Source: Sphingobacteriales bacterium
GTDB taxonomy: Bacteria; Bacteroidota; Bacteroidia; Chitinophagales; JADIYW01
DNA length: 64,000 nucleotides
Direction: 5' to 3'
Assembly (NCBI GenBank): GCA_016721245.1
Contig: JADKIQ010000025.1
Coordinates: forward strand, 248,001 to 312,000
Every line of letters begins with the position of its first letter. The first letter of the stretch is position 1. Shown one piece after another: positions 1 through 9,202 of the stretch. Made by a program: the position numbers and the translations under genes. The notes beneath the pieces are model-generated. The model did no database searches, was not told where the DNA came from, and saw nothing but the letters and a program-made list of their open reading frames with translations.

Positions 1-2
1 AA

Positions 3-572
3 GATATTGTTATTGTGAGCGACAGCATGGTAAAAGTGGATATGATACTGGAAAAGAAGACGCAGAAATTTATAAAAAGCGATGCGCTGGCTGTCATTGG
101 TTCAGAAGGTTTGATGGGCAACAAAGTGTTGAATATTACTCCGGGATCATATGGCAACAAGATGATTGCAGATAACGGTATTCTTCGGACAAGGCAGTTG
201 GTCAGCATGGATGACATCATGATAAAAATGGATTCGGTGGCCGGGAATGCTGTTTATATTACTGCCGACCTGAAAGGCATCATGGCGAATATGCACGCAG
301 GTAATGGTGTTTTAGGTAAATTATTTATGGATGAAGGCATGGCCAATACAATAGACCAGACATTAGTAAATGTAAAAAAAGGTACTCATACCTTAAATGA
401 AGATCTGGAAGCTTTAAAAAGTAATTTTCTTTTCAAGAAAGGCTTTAAGAAAAAAGACGATGAAATCAGAAAAGCAGCAGAAGCTAAAATAAAAGAAGCT
501 GAAGCAGCAAAAAAAGCAATGGAAAAAGCAGAGAAAGACGCACAAAAAATTATTGATAAGAAAAAGAAATAA
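3..572 (+). CDS. MCE/MlaD family lipid-transport protein (3' part only)
   Basis: C-terminal part of a substrate-binding MCE protein of the Mla/Mce phospholipid-transport type, which is membrane-anchored and faces the periplasm. The reading frame is open to the left edge (codons before the GTG at 15 read DIVIV), so the true start lies outside the window. The stretch SDALAVIGSEGLMGNK followed by VLNITPG is the end of the MCE domain. It is followed by a helical region and a Lys/Ala/Glu-rich coiled-coil tail (about residues 145-185). The family is usually encoded after an ABC ATPase and a permease (mlaF/mlaE), which would be to the left. A hairpin terminator follows at 587. Confidence 0.85.
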   Translation, partial: DIVIVSDSMVKVDMILEKKTQKFIKSDALAVIGSEGLMGNKVLNITPGSYGNKMIADNGILRTRQLVSMDDIMIKMDSVAGNAVYITADLKGIMANMHAGNGVLGKLFMDEGMANTIDQTLVNVKKGTHTLNEDLEALKSNFLFKKGFKKKDDEIRKAAEAKIKEAEAAKKAMEKAEKDAQKIIDKKKK

Positions 573-586
573 ACTAAATACTTTGA

Positions 587-617
587 TGAGCAATATTTAT
601 CAGTGATTGCTCATTTT
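587..617 (+). terminator. rho-independent terminator after the MCE gene
   Basis: A perfect 8-bp inverted repeat, TGAGCAAT / ATTGCTCA, with an 11-nt loop is followed by TTTT. It lies 15 nt after the MCE stop codon. Confidence 0.6.
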
Positions 618-713
618 ACGCTTACTGCTGTATTTACTCCTACACGTTTATAGGTATTTTATCATTTTATGCTTGATAATAATCAATTAGTTAAGAAAAA
701 TAAAATTTTTCTA

Positions 714-860
714 TTGACAAGTATGAAAAGTTTGTCTAATATTAACACATAACAATAAGGAAACATAAAAATTACGCAATCAAGATACCCGACGACTCCA
801 AAGGATAGTCATAAAAACCCCCTCAGAAACATCAAAAACCCCTAATTCAGGGGTTTTTTC
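714..860 (+). ncRNA. candidate small RNA (promoter-like box to terminator)
   Basis: The 316-nt gap between the MCE gene and the OmpA-like gene holds no ORF worth calling. It contains TTGACA (714-719), a 17-nt spacer and TAATAT (737-742), then about 90 nt, then the strong terminator at 834-858. This could be a short independent transcript of about 110 nt. The promoter boxes are E. coli-like rather than the TAnnTTTG form usual in this phylum, so the call is weak. The region may only be a spacer with a shared terminator. Confidence 0.25.
834..860. terminator. bidirectional rho-independent terminator
   Basis: AAAAACCCC (834-842), 7-nt loop, GGGGTTTTT (850-858) and further T. The flanking A and T runs let it work on both strands. 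It sits between the plus-strand region and the minus-strand OmpA-like gene that ends at 889. Confidence 0.75.
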
Positions 861-888
861 ATTTTTATAAATCATTGATTTTCTTTTA

Positions 889-1386
889 TTATTCACAAGG
901 TTCAAAAACCTTTGGTGCAAATCCGTCTACAGCATTGCCTGCAACTGCTTTATTATTTATTTCCGCGTTGAAAAAGTCTATGCGGGTATTGTATGTTAAA
1001 TTACACTCATCCGTTGGTGCAACTGGTTTCGTATCGCCAAAAGCTACCGGCATTAAGCGGGAGCAGTCAATTCCTTTAGTGGTAAGGTAGTAACTAATCA
1101 TCGCAGCACGTTGTAAACTCAATTTGATGTTCTCTTCCGTAGATTTTTCGGTATAAACATGACCTTCAATACGCAATTTTGTAATGTATGGCTTGTCTTT
1201 CAGGTATTGCGCTACAAAACTAAGCATTGGATCATCCGCTTCATTCTTAAGATCGTAAGCATGCGTGTCAAACTGTATAGAACCTGGTAAAACCAGGGCA
1301 TTGTTCTGTATCTGGTAAGAGTTTTCTGCAAATAGCTTTGAGGAAAGTACTGTCAGAAAAATTATAATCAAGTTACTTAGTTTCAT
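889..1386 (-). CDS. OmpA-like domain protein, secreted
   Basis: A 165-residue protein with a signal peptide (about 1-20, cleavage near KLFA). An OmpA C-terminal-like domain (about 36-140) is recognised by SIQFDTHAYDLK, the LRIEGHV strand, the SLQRAAMISYYLTTKG helix and MPVAFGDTKPVAP. OmpA domains normally bind peptidoglycan through Asp in GHTDxxG and an Arg in the following helix. Here the Asp position reads GHVYTEK, so Asp is missing while Arg is kept, and peptidoglycan binding may be altered. There is no beta-barrel, so it is probably periplasmic. It lies alone on the minus strand, convergent with the MCE unit. Confidence 0.75.
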   Translation of the reverse strand: MKLSNLIIIFLTVLSSKLFAENSYQIQNNALVLPGSIQFDTHAYDLKNEADDPMLSFVAQYLKDKPYITKLRIEGHVYTEKSTEENIKLSLQRAAMISYYLTTKGIDCSRLMPVAFGDTKPVAPTDECNLTYNTRIDFFNAEINNKAVAGNAVDGFAPKVFEPCE

Positions 1387-1469
1387 CTGTTGGAGTTTCT
1401 AAACCAAATATCTCATTATATTTTGAAAACAGCTACCTGAAAATTGTTATAATTTCGTGAAAAATGCCT

Positions 1470-4400
1470 CTAATGTGTGCATCCGCCATGAAAAGCAATG
1501 ATAAAATGGTGTTTCAGCACTCCTTCTTTGGTTACAAAAAGCAGGTAATACAAACCGGTATTTAGTCCTCCAATCGGTATTTTCCCGGTGTATTTTCCCT
1601 TAATCTGATGATAATCCTGCTGATGATATAATTTCCCGTCCACACCCGCTATTAAAAATGTACCCTCTATTGCCCGTGCGGATTCCATTGAAAAAGTCAT
1701 AAAACTGCTGCTTTCATCTAATATATTATCTAAAATCTTAAGCTCTGCATCCATTTTCCCAATGGCGTTTTGATGAATACCTGTTGCTATTCTTTTTACG
1801 GAATCGATTGCAGAAATTTTAGTAGTTCCATCGATCATGTACTGTATTACTCTGTAATAATTCCATCCGGCAATAACTGCTGTATCATTATATTGGTAAG
1901 TGGCTGTATCAAACAGTTGTCCCGCAGGTTGTTTGGTGTGTATGGTGAAAAAAGTAATTCTGTCCTGACTGCGTTGTAATTCATAACGAACGATACTTTG
2001 TTCATGTACACCTTTCCAGGTGGCTATGGTTGTATCATTCCCTGTTAAAGTGGCTTTAAATTGTATTAATGAATCGATTCTAAATACAATCGTATCTAAA
2101 TTTGACAGCCTGTAATTTCCGTTTTTCAAATTCATCACAACTCTGTAATAAGAAGTATCTTTCAGCGGATAAAAATCTTGTTGAGCATAATATCTATCCA
2201 ATTCAGATGCGTTTAAATCAACGGATAAAAAATTCTGAAACCCACTTTGTTTATTTCTTTTTTGTACAACATAATTCTGCGCGAAATATTCTTTTGCAAA
2301 CCACTCTACTCCTATTTTATCCGGCAATACTGTTGCTGAAAGATTATACACACTGTCTCTGAAAAAAGGAATTTTAATAGAGTCTGTGAGTGAGTACAAA
2401 ATACTATCCGTATATGAAACTGCCTTCAATCTATAGTATTGAATTGAATCATCGGGATAATGATCCGTAAATAAATAACAGGAATCTTTAAACGCAATAT
2501 GTGTTGTGTAAATGGTATCTAACACCGTATAAACAGCCGTATTGGTATTTCTTTTTTCAATTACAAAATAATCCGTATTGAATTCATCTTTCAAACACCA
2601 GCCTATATTTATGGCAGGCTGTTCATGCTGCAGCATGAAGTTATAAAGTGAGTCTGTTCGGTAAATGGAATCCGTATGAGTTTTATCGATCCATATCGGA
2701 GATGTCCAGGCCCACACTTCTCTATTGCTCACGATATTTTTTTGTTTTACCCGCACGTAATACAAACAACTGTCGCGCATACTGGTATCTATCATCGCAA
2801 ATGAATAATTTTTAACCACATTGCTGAATTGTACTTTTTTAATCACCGGATAAATCGGGTGAACAGGATTCGTAGTATATTTCCCATTCTTAAAATCCCA
2901 TTTCAACACCTCAATAAAATCAAGCACATCGGTTCCGTTCACCGAAAAATGAATCGTTGGAAATGAATCCGCAGGCACCGATAGCTCATCACCCATGATG
3001 GCAGTATCTATCGTAAACTTCAAGACCATTCGTTCACCGGTACTGGCATAACTGTGACGATTATATAAGTTGGAAAAAATCTTGTTTCTGTTTAAAGAAT
3101 CAGACAAAATTGCTGCCAGTCCTACATTCGTTTGTGAAGCCGTTCCGTTATGACTATCTGTACTGGCAATAACGCCCAGTCTTTCGCCCAGTGCCCATGC
3201 ATCCTGTGCAAAGCAAGGAAATTTAGTATCTCGGCCACCCAGCTTATCGTATGCAAGGTTATGATTGGGATTATAATATTCTCCCAATCCATGTCCGCTG
3301 TAAATTTCTATCACTCTTTTGTAATCTTTATTGATAAAACTGCCGCCAAACTGTGAAGCACCGTTATCCGGACCGGAAGTACCGAATAATTTTCCGGTGT
3401 GGTGCGGAATACTCAAAGCCTTTCCTTTTTGATTAAGCTGATTTAATTTTATCCAAAAGTTCTGTATGGTAAATAATGGATTTTTTGCCAGCATGGGAAT
3501 CTCCTGTGTGAGCGAGTCTTCAAAATTGTAAATAAAATTATAATGGCCGGAAGGATTATCCAAACTGTTTTCATAGCCTAAAAACGTAACAAAACGATTG
3601 GGTTGATTATATCGAATTGCCTCCTGCTGCAGGGTGTTCCATTCTTCTCTGTTGATACCAAATGTGTCTGTCTGGTTAAAGTCGGAATGGTCGGTACCGG
3701 AGTAAAAATCTAAACCCGCTCCGTTTCTTGCAAATCGATATCCATCGCTGCCAAAGCCATCTCTGCTGAATCCTCCGTGAGTATGAAAATCACCCCAGTA
3801 AATATTTAAACTGTCATCAGAAATATTAATTGGATTTGAACTAAATGAGCCAGTTATTGTAACATTTGACGAGGTAACTTTAGCCGCTGCATTAAAAACC
3901 CCTTTTTGATTAAACGTTATAAGCACATCTTTTACACCTGAATCTGCCGGCGTAAAATTTACGGTGGAAGGATAGATGGCTGAAGGGTCACTGCAATTTA
4001 ACTGAATGGTCCCGTTGAAATCATACGTAATGTTCTTACCAACATCATTCAGCATAAGTTTTAGCAATACAGGTTTGCCGATTTTACCGGTCGATGCCAG
4101 TGCGATATTGATGCTTTTCGATGTGGTATGATTAAAAACAATCTTCGCCTGACTCTTCAATGCTGCATAATTTCCATTGTTTGCATTATCCAATAAGACA
4201 CTGAAATAATCATCGTGGGCCGTCATGGAATTATACGTATATGTCCCGGTTCCGTTGGCACCATACATCAATTGAAGCGTATCACCTTTGGGCAATGTAT
4301 CCAGCATTTGAATGGTGACTAATCGCTGGTTATTTTCATGTGCAAATTTATAATCAAAGTAACTGGATGGTGTAGTCAAAAATTCATCATAGCAAAGTGT

Positions 4401-4718
4401 AACGGAATTAATCACCGCACGTTTACCCGAACTGACACTTTTGGCTTGCAAGTATCCTGCTCTTAAATTTGGAGGAATCAAAATCCACAACATATTATCC
4501 CAGGCATACTCTCCGAAAAACTTTGGAAATATAACTTTAATCTTTGCACCCTTATAAATCGGTGTTGAATCGGCAATAATATAGAGCGTTTTAGGACTAT
4601 AGGTATTTACAGAAACAGTGTCCTTGTCAAGATAAATTCTGAAATCATCTTTAATGGAATTTTGAGCGTAGCACCATAAGGAAAGTGGTAAAAACAAGAC
4701 CAGTAAATATTTTTTCAT
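1470..4718 (-). CDS. large secreted DUF3604 (PHP-like) protein with FnIII-like repeats and a sorting-type C-terminus
   Basis: 1082 residues with a signal peptide (about 1-18). The DUF3604 core begins near residue 307 (YWGDFHTHGGFSRDG) and includes GTDHSDF and later IASTDSHNG. These His/Asp motifs are like those of PHP-fold metallohydrolases, so a metal-dependent hydrolase is plausible, but the substrate is unknown. Three similar beta-rich segments follow (about 690-990), each with a line like YVVQKRNKQSGF, which suggests FnIII-like modules. The end (about 1010-1082, GTFLIAGVDGKLY...GLYYLLF) resembles a type IX secretion sorting domain without the usual xFPNP start. Cell-surface or secreted location is inferred. 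Confidence 0.7.
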   Translation of the reverse strand: MKKYLLVLFLPLSLWCYAQNSIKDDFRIYLDKDTVSVNTYSPKTLYIIADSTPIYKGAKIKVIFPKFFGEYAWDNMLWILIPPNLRAGYLQAKSVSSGKRAVINSVTLCYDEFLTTPSSYFDYKFAHENNQRLVTIQMLDTLPKGDTLQLMYGANGTGTYTYNSMTAHDDYFSVLLDNANNGNYAALKSQAKIVFNHTTSKSINIALASTGKIGKPVLLKLMLNDVGKNITYDFNGTIQLNCSDPSAIYPSTVNFTPADSGVKDVLITFNQKGVFNAAAKVTSSNVTITGSFSSNPINISDDSLNIYWGDFHTHGGFSRDGFGSDGYRFARNGAGLDFYSGTDHSDFNQTDTFGINREEWNTLQQEAIRYNQPNRFVTFLGYENSLDNPSGHYNFIYNFEDSLTQEIPMLAKNPLFTIQNFWIKLNQLNQKGKALSIPHHTGKLFGTSGPDNGASQFGGSFINKDYKRVIEIYSGHGLGEYYNPNHNLAYDKLGGRDTKFPCFAQDAWALGERLGVIASTDSHNGTASQTNVGLAAILSDSLNRNKIFSNLYNRHSYASTGERMVLKFTIDTAIMGDELSVPADSFPTIHFSVNGTDVLDFIEVLKWDFKNGKYTTNPVHPIYPVIKKVQFSNVVKNYSFAMIDTSMRDSCLYYVRVKQKNIVSNREVWAWTSPIWIDKTHTDSIYRTDSLYNFMLQHEQPAINIGWCLKDEFNTDYFVIEKRNTNTAVYTVLDTIYTTHIAFKDSCYLFTDHYPDDSIQYYRLKAVSYTDSILYSLTDSIKIPFFRDSVYNLSATVLPDKIGVEWFAKEYFAQNYVVQKRNKQSGFQNFLSVDLNASELDRYYAQQDFYPLKDTSYYRVVMNLKNGNYRLSNLDTIVFRIDSLIQFKATLTGNDTTIATWKGVHEQSIVRYELQRSQDRITFFTIHTKQPAGQLFDTATYQYNDTAVIAGWNYYRVIQYMIDGTTKISAIDSVKRIATGIHQNAIGKMDAELKILDNILDESSSFMTFSMESARAIEGTFLIAGVDGKLYHQQDYHQIKGKYTGKIPIGGLNTGLYYLLFVTKEGVLKHHFIIAFHGGCTH

Positions 4719-4977
4719 AGCCAGTATATTTGTAAAATCATTTTGGGGTTAATGACTTTATGAAAACAATTGATGTATAAAAATAAATCATATTACACCA
4801 AAATTCCGGTACAAATAAATGCCTTTGTCATAAAAAATGACATCTATTTATTTGCAAATGATTGATTTTAAATAAATTAAAACAATTTTCCGTCATAAAT
4901 AAAACGGAAATACCGAAAAATGGCACTAAGAAGCTTGTATAAATATATACTAAATTAAGTAATAATTATTGAAATTA

Positions 4978-6651
4978 TTACTTCAGTTTACTGTGTTTGA
5001 TGCCGTAAGAAAAATAGATAACGAATCCAATGGCCATCCAGATTAAAAACCGCATCCAGTTAACCACTCCGAGTGTAGATACCAGCATTGAGCAACTTAA
5101 GAAACCCAATACAGGAATGAGCGACCATTTCTTTATAAATGTTTTTACGGCCATGTAAATCGAAACAAAAATAAATATCCAGAACGGAATCTGATGTTTC
5201 CATTCCGAGAAACCTTTATCAAATGGAAACGTACTTTCTACATTTGCCGGATCTTTAAAAAATAATACTAACCCGATAATAAGCAGTACCGGAACGATAA
5301 ACTGTCCATTGATATACGGAGTTTTAAACTTTGGCGTAGCCAGATGATTATCTGTTGCATTTTGCTTATCTCTTTCCTGTAAAATAATAACGCCGCCACA
5401 CACCAGTATAAAGGCAAACAAGGTACCAATACTGCACATATCTACTACTAAATTGGCATCTAAGAAAAGTACCGGAATGCCCACCAGCAATCCTGTCATC
5501 AAAGTAGCAAATCCGGGCGTTTTATATTTTGGATGTACTTGCGAAAATTTTTGTGGCAACAAACCATCACGGCTCATACTCATCCAGATACGCGGTTGTC
5601 CGATAGTGAACACCAGCAATACACTGGCCGTAGCAATTAAAGCACTGAAGGCTATTAAACCTCCCACCCAGTTTAAGCCACGCTCTTTGAAAGCAGCTGC
5701 TAAAAACGCTTCCGTATTTAATTTTGAATAATGCACCATGCCCGTTAAGACTAATGCCACCAACACATATAAAACGGTAGAAATGATTAAGGAATAAATC
5801 ATACCGCGCGGCAAATCCTTCTGCGGGTTCTTGCATTCTTCCGCCGTCGTGGAAATCGCATCAAAGCCTATATAAGCAAAGAAAACCGCTGAAACGCCTT
5901 TCAGTACGCCGCTTACTCCGTTAGGGGCAAAAGGCGTCCAGTTGCCCGGCACCACATAAAAAATTCCAATGGCAATCACTATGAGAATGACGATCACTTT
6001 AAACAACACCATTCCGTTTGCAAAATTCTTGGATTCTTTGATGCCGATATATACTACTGCTGTAATGAATATGGTAATTAAAAATGCAGGAACATTAATG
6101 ATAAACGGAATACCGAAAACCTTAGGCGCAGAGGCCCACAGTTCGGGAATATTATTTTTTGCTTCCAGAAAACTGGTGGTTAAATATCGTGGTAAATCAA
6201 TGCCGAAGCCGTGCAGGAAATTGGTCAGATTACCGCTCCACGAAATAGCCACCGCAATATTTCCGATAGCATATTCCAATAGTAAATCCCATCCAATAAT
6301 CCAGGCAATCAATTCGCCGAATACTGCGTAGGAATAGGTGTATGCGCTGCCGGAAATGGGAATACGGGAGGCAAATTCCGCATAGCACAAGGCGGAAAAA
6401 CCGCAGGCTACTGCGATACCGATAAACAATAATGAAACCGCAGGACCGCCGTCGAAACAAGCCTTGCCGATGGTGGAGAACACGCCCGCCCCAATAACGG
6501 CAGCAATACCCAGTGCCGTTAAATCTTTCACACCCAGATTTCTATGAAGTGCTTCTGCATTGCCATGTGATTCTATCAGATCGGGATGTTGTTCTACTTC
6601 CTGTAAGATGACATTAATAGGTTTGGTGCGAAACAGATTTTTCCAGGCCAT
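4978..6651 (-). CDS. APC-family amino acid permease (CAT-like)
   Basis: A 557-residue integral membrane transporter. An in-frame TTG/ATG extension to 6723 exists, but the start MAWKNLFRTKP at 6651 fits the family. It carries the APC signature GIAAVIGAGVFSTIGKAC in the first membrane helix, then FIGIAVACGFSALCYAEFAS and FFAYIGFDAISTTAEECKNP, all typical of cationic amino acid/proton symporters. About 12-14 hydrophobic segments are present, the last two being close to the C-terminus. Substrate specificity cannot be read from the sequence. It is 117 nt downstream of lpxB on the same strand and probably has its own promoter. Confidence 0.9.
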   Translation of the reverse strand: MAWKNLFRTKPINVILQEVEQHPDLIESHGNAEALHRNLGVKDLTALGIAAVIGAGVFSTIGKACFDGGPAVSLLFIGIAVACGFSALCYAEFASRIPISGSAYTYSYAVFGELIAWIIGWDLLLEYAIGNIAVAISWSGNLTNFLHGFGIDLPRYLTTSFLEAKNNIPELWASAPKVFGIPFIINVPAFLITIFITAVVYIGIKESKNFANGMVLFKVIVILIVIAIGIFYVVPGNWTPFAPNGVSGVLKGVSAVFFAYIGFDAISTTAEECKNPQKDLPRGMIYSLIISTVLYVLVALVLTGMVHYSKLNTEAFLAAAFKERGLNWVGGLIAFSALIATASVLLVFTIGQPRIWMSMSRDGLLPQKFSQVHPKYKTPGFATLMTGLLVGIPVLFLDANLVVDMCSIGTLFAFILVCGGVIILQERDKQNATDNHLATPKFKTPYINGQFIVPVLLIIGLVLFFKDPANVESTFPFDKGFSEWKHQIPFWIFIFVSIYMAVKTFIKKWSLIPVLGFLSCSMLVSTLGVVNWMRFLIWMAIGFVIYFSYGIKHSKLK

Positions 6652-6768
6652 GTTTATTTGGTTTGTATAAAGATATAAAAAATTGCTTAGGATGGGTAAA
6701 TTAGCAAATAGTAGTAGTGGCAACTGTAAAACTTTAGCCTTAATGATAAAGGATAAACTTTTCTGTAT

Positions 6769-7845
6769 TTATATCTTAATCAGTTGTATAATCCATTCCG
6801 CCGCTTTTTCAGAAGCGCCTTTCTCGCCTATTTTTTCAATAAGAGAATTGTAGAATTGCTGATTTTTTGAATGTAAAAGCAGCTTTAATTCATTTGTAAT
6901 TTTTTCTGTAGTACAATCGTGCTGCAGCAATTCTTCCACAATTTTCTCATCGGCAATTAAATTTGGTAAAGAAATAAAACGCACTTTCGCCACGCGCTTA
7001 CCAATCTGGTAATTCAGCCACGACGTTTTGTAAATAACCACCTGCGGCACACTAAACAAGGCAGTTTCCAGTGTTGCAGTGCCGCTGCATACGATGGCTG
7101 CTTTGGCGTTTTGAAGCACCTCGTAAGTTTTATCGAAGACGAGTGTTACATTTTTGGGAAACACTTCAGGATATAATATTTTTAATCCGGAAAGGCCGGT
7201 GATGACAAATTGTTCGTTCGGGAAATTAGTCGCTGTTTCCAGCATTAATGGCAGTAAAGATGTTATTTCCTGTTTGCGACTGCCGGGTAAGAGTGCAATG
7301 GGTTGAACAGATTCCTCACTGTGTTCGCAATGACGTTTTAATTCAATTTCATCAAGCAAGGGATGTCCTACAAAATGTGCATTCGCATATTGATGCTTTT
7401 CGTAAAATGCTTTTTCAAAGGGTAAAATACACAACATCAAATCCACAAACTTCTTGATATTTTCTACTCTGTTTTCTTTCCACGCCCAGAATTTAGGGGA
7501 AATATAATACACCACTTTAAAACCTTGCTGTTTGCACCATTTCGCCATCCGTAAATTAAATCCGGGATAGTCTATCAATATCACCACATCCGGTTGAAAC
7601 AAAAGAATTGACTGTTTTACTTCTTTAAAATTCCGGCGGATGGTTCGAAGATTTTTAAGCACTTCAAAAAAACCCATAAAGGCCAATCGTTCTAAACCGA
7701 AAAGCAAATCCACTTTAGCTGCTTTCATTTTTTCGCCGCCAACACCTTTGAAAACTGCCTTATCATCCAGTAAGGAAAGTTGCCGCACCAAATTACTTCC
7801 GTGCAAATCTCCGGATACCTCCCCTGCTATGATATAGTACTTCAA
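6769..7845 (-). CDS. lpxB: lipid-A-disaccharide synthase
   Basis: LpxB (GT19) joins UDP-2,3-diacylglucosamine and lipid X to make the lipid A disaccharide at the inner membrane. The 358 residues show the family landmarks YYIIAGEVSGDLHGSNL, LIDYPGFNLR, YYISPKFWAWKENR, GHPLLDE, LLPGSRKQEI and ICSGTATLETAL. Residues about 171-181 (RHCEHSEESVQ) are encoded by a repeat fragment inserted in frame in the variable linker before LLPGSRKQEI (see 7308-7335). The rest looks intact, so the enzyme is probably active. This confirms a Gram-negative envelope with lipid A. Confidence 0.95.
   Translation of the reverse strand: MKYYIIAGEVSGDLHGSNLVRQLSLLDDKAVFKGVGGEKMKAAKVDLLFGLERLAFMGFFEVLKNLRTIRRNFKEVKQSILLFQPDVVILIDYPGFNLRMAKWCKQQGFKVVYYISPKFWAWKENRVENIKKFVDLMLCILPFEKAFYEKHQYANAHFVGHPLLDEIELKRHCEHSEESVQPIALLPGSRKQEITSLLPLMLETATNFPNEQFVITGLSGLKILYPEVFPKNVTLVFDKTYEVLQNAKAAIVCSGTATLETALFSVPQVVIYKTSWLNYQIGKRVAKVRFISLPNLIADEKIVEELLQHDCTTEKITNELKLLLHSKNQQFYNSLIEKIGEKGASEKAAEWIIQLIKI
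7308..7335 (-). repeat. REP-like repeat fragment inside lpxB
   Basis: Read on the minus strand the segment is CGTCATTGCGAACACAGTGA then GGAATCTG. This is the form of the widespread short interspersed repeats that start GTCATTGCGA. It is closely similar to the segment at 18885-18910. It is in frame within lpxB and encodes HCEHSEES. Confidence 0.6.
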
Positions 7846-7863
7846 TAAAATGAAATTGAAAGA

Positions 7864-8184
7864 TTAAACAAGGTATTTTACAATAAACATCGCTGCGATA
7901 TATAAAATGGAGGCGATAAAAATTCCTTTGCACAACAGAAATTTCTTCAGCAAATTAAACAGAAAGAAAATCGGCAAATTTATAAAAACACAAACTTTGA
8001 TAAACGACGGTAAAACCGCCAGATCTCTAGCGCTAACAATGTATTCATTCCAGGTCAGGTAGTCAAATTTTATTTCTCTGTAAGCAAAAAACATCAGCAT
8101 CGGCAATATTAATCCGAGTATAAACCCGAATAGAGTCTGATCTGCTTTTTCCAATAGATTTTGCTTGTTTGGTTCCTCTGTCAT
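7864..8184 (-). CDS. small hypothetical membrane protein
   Basis: 106 residues starting at MTEEPNKQNLLEK. A longer frame begins at 8232, but those residues do not look like protein N-termini. It has three hydrophobic segments: TLFGFILGLILPMLMFFAY, SFIKVCVFINLPIFFLF and GIFIASILYIAAMFIVKYL. No motif is recognised. It ends 18 nt before the lpxB start on the same strand, so the two may be co-transcribed, with a possible envelope role by association only. Confidence 0.65.
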   Translation of the reverse strand: MTEEPNKQNLLEKADQTLFGFILGLILPMLMFFAYREIKFDYLTWNEYIVSARDLAVLPSFIKVCVFINLPIFFLFNLLKKFLLCKGIFIASILYIAAMFIVKYLV

Positions 8185-8286
8185 TGTTCTGTTTTTAAAG
8201 GTATTTTGCTCAAAAATAAGTCTTTGAAACAATTATTACTACTAAAACGTGTGAATTGTAACATTTATTGAAACAAGAAAAGAGAA

Positions 8287-8685
8287 TTATTTACTCAGTT
8301 TCAGGTTATACAGCTGTCCGAAACCGGAAGCAATACCGCCTATTCCGCTGATTAAATGCACTGACATTTCGTTTACATTAAAAACGAGTTTCATAATAGA
8401 AGCCGCTGTTAGCAGGATTAAGCCTCCGAAAAAAACGAATGCCGGTATTTTATTCTGGTGATGAAATTTATAGCCGTGTAAAATGGAAGAGGTTCCCAGC
8501 ACAAACACACTGGAAATGATGATGTATTCAATCCAGTGGTATTCTTCGAAATACGCACCGGCCACTGGTAACAAAACCACCAGAACGGGCGTTATAATGC
8601 AGTGTACAGCACACAATACAGACAAAAAAACAGAGAGTTGTTCTGAATAATGTTTATGTTTATGTGTATTTTTGCGTACTTTCAT
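8287..8685 (-). CDS. MerC domain membrane protein
   Basis: 132 residues with four hydrophobic segments and the MerC signature LCAVHCIITPVLVVLLP near residues 20-36. MerC proteins are inner-membrane proteins first known from mercury uptake. In Bacteroidota they commonly sit next to a Fur-family repressor and are thought to handle another metal. The start MKVRKNTHKHKHY is chosen over an upstream frame that would run through the operator and the divergent gene. It is transcribed divergently from the Fur-family gene, with the 19-bp inverted repeat at 8717 between them, so it is likely metal-regulated. Confidence 0.85.
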   Translation of the reverse strand: MKVRKNTHKHKHYSEQLSVFLSVLCAVHCIITPVLVVLLPVAGAYFEEYHWIEYIIISSVFVLGTSSILHGYKFHHQNKIPAFVFFGGLILLTAASIMKLVFNVNEMSVHLISGIGGIASGFGQLYNLKLSK

Positions 8686-8716
8686 TTCTGTAATTCGGTT
8701 GCAAATATACACCATT

Positions 8717-8735
8717 TCTGCAACTTTATTGCAGA
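8717..8735. promoter_or_regulatory. inverted-repeat operator candidate (Fur/Zur-type) in the divergent promoter
   Basis: TCTGCAA-CTTTA-TTGCAGA is a perfect 7-7 inverted repeat with a 5-nt centre. It lies in the 66-nt gap between merC and the Fur-family gene. A further half-site-like TTGCAA is at 8699-8704. The size and symmetry suit a dimeric Fur-family repressor. The regulator 17 nt away is the obvious candidate, by inference. Confidence 0.6.
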
Positions 8736-8751
8736 TTAATAAAAAAAATTC

Positions 8752-9168
8752 ATGCAAAACCTGGAACATATCCTGAAACACCACGATTTACGAATTACAC
8801 AGGTTCGCCTGGAAGTACTGCAATTCTTTCAAAGCAACAAAAATGCATTGACACATGCCGACCTGGAAGCTTATTTTGCTAAAAAATTTGACCGGGTGAC
8901 TATTTACAGAACCCTCACCTCTTTTTTAGAGAACGGGTTGCTGCATAAGATTCCCGATGATTCCGGCATTGCGAAATATGCTTTATGCCATCATGAAGGA
9001 ACAGAACATACGCATGACGACCATCACGTGCATTTTAAATGTAAAAAATGTGCAAAAATTGAATGCCTGCACACCCTCGAAATTCCTAAACTACAGCTTC
9101 CGCGCAAGTACAAAATGGAAAATGCCAATTTATTAATTGAAGGAATTTGTGCTGTTTGCAATAATTAA
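8752..9168 (+). CDS. Fur-family metalloregulator (Zur/Fur-like)
   Basis: A 138-residue repressor. The winged-helix domain (about 1-75) has the family's recognition-helix pattern FDRVTIYRTLTSFLENGLLHK. The C-terminal dimerisation domain has a His-rich metal-sensing loop (HHEGTEHTHDDHHVHF, residues about 80-95) and a structural zinc site built from C97, C100, C133 and C136. It controls metal uptake or efflux genes by binding DNA when metal is bound. Divergent merC and the inverted repeat between them suggest autoregulation and merC control. Zinc versus iron specificity cannot be settled here; Zur-like is favoured by the context. Confidence 0.9.
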   Translation: MQNLEHILKHHDLRITQVRLEVLQFFQSNKNALTHADLEAYFAKKFDRVTIYRTLTSFLENGLLHKIPDDSGIAKYALCHHEGTEHTHDDHHVHFKCKKCAKIECLHTLEIPKLQLPRKYKMENANLLIEGICAVCNN

Positions 9169-9202
9169 CCGAACCTTTTTCATCAAAATGCGTCTATAGT
9201 AT

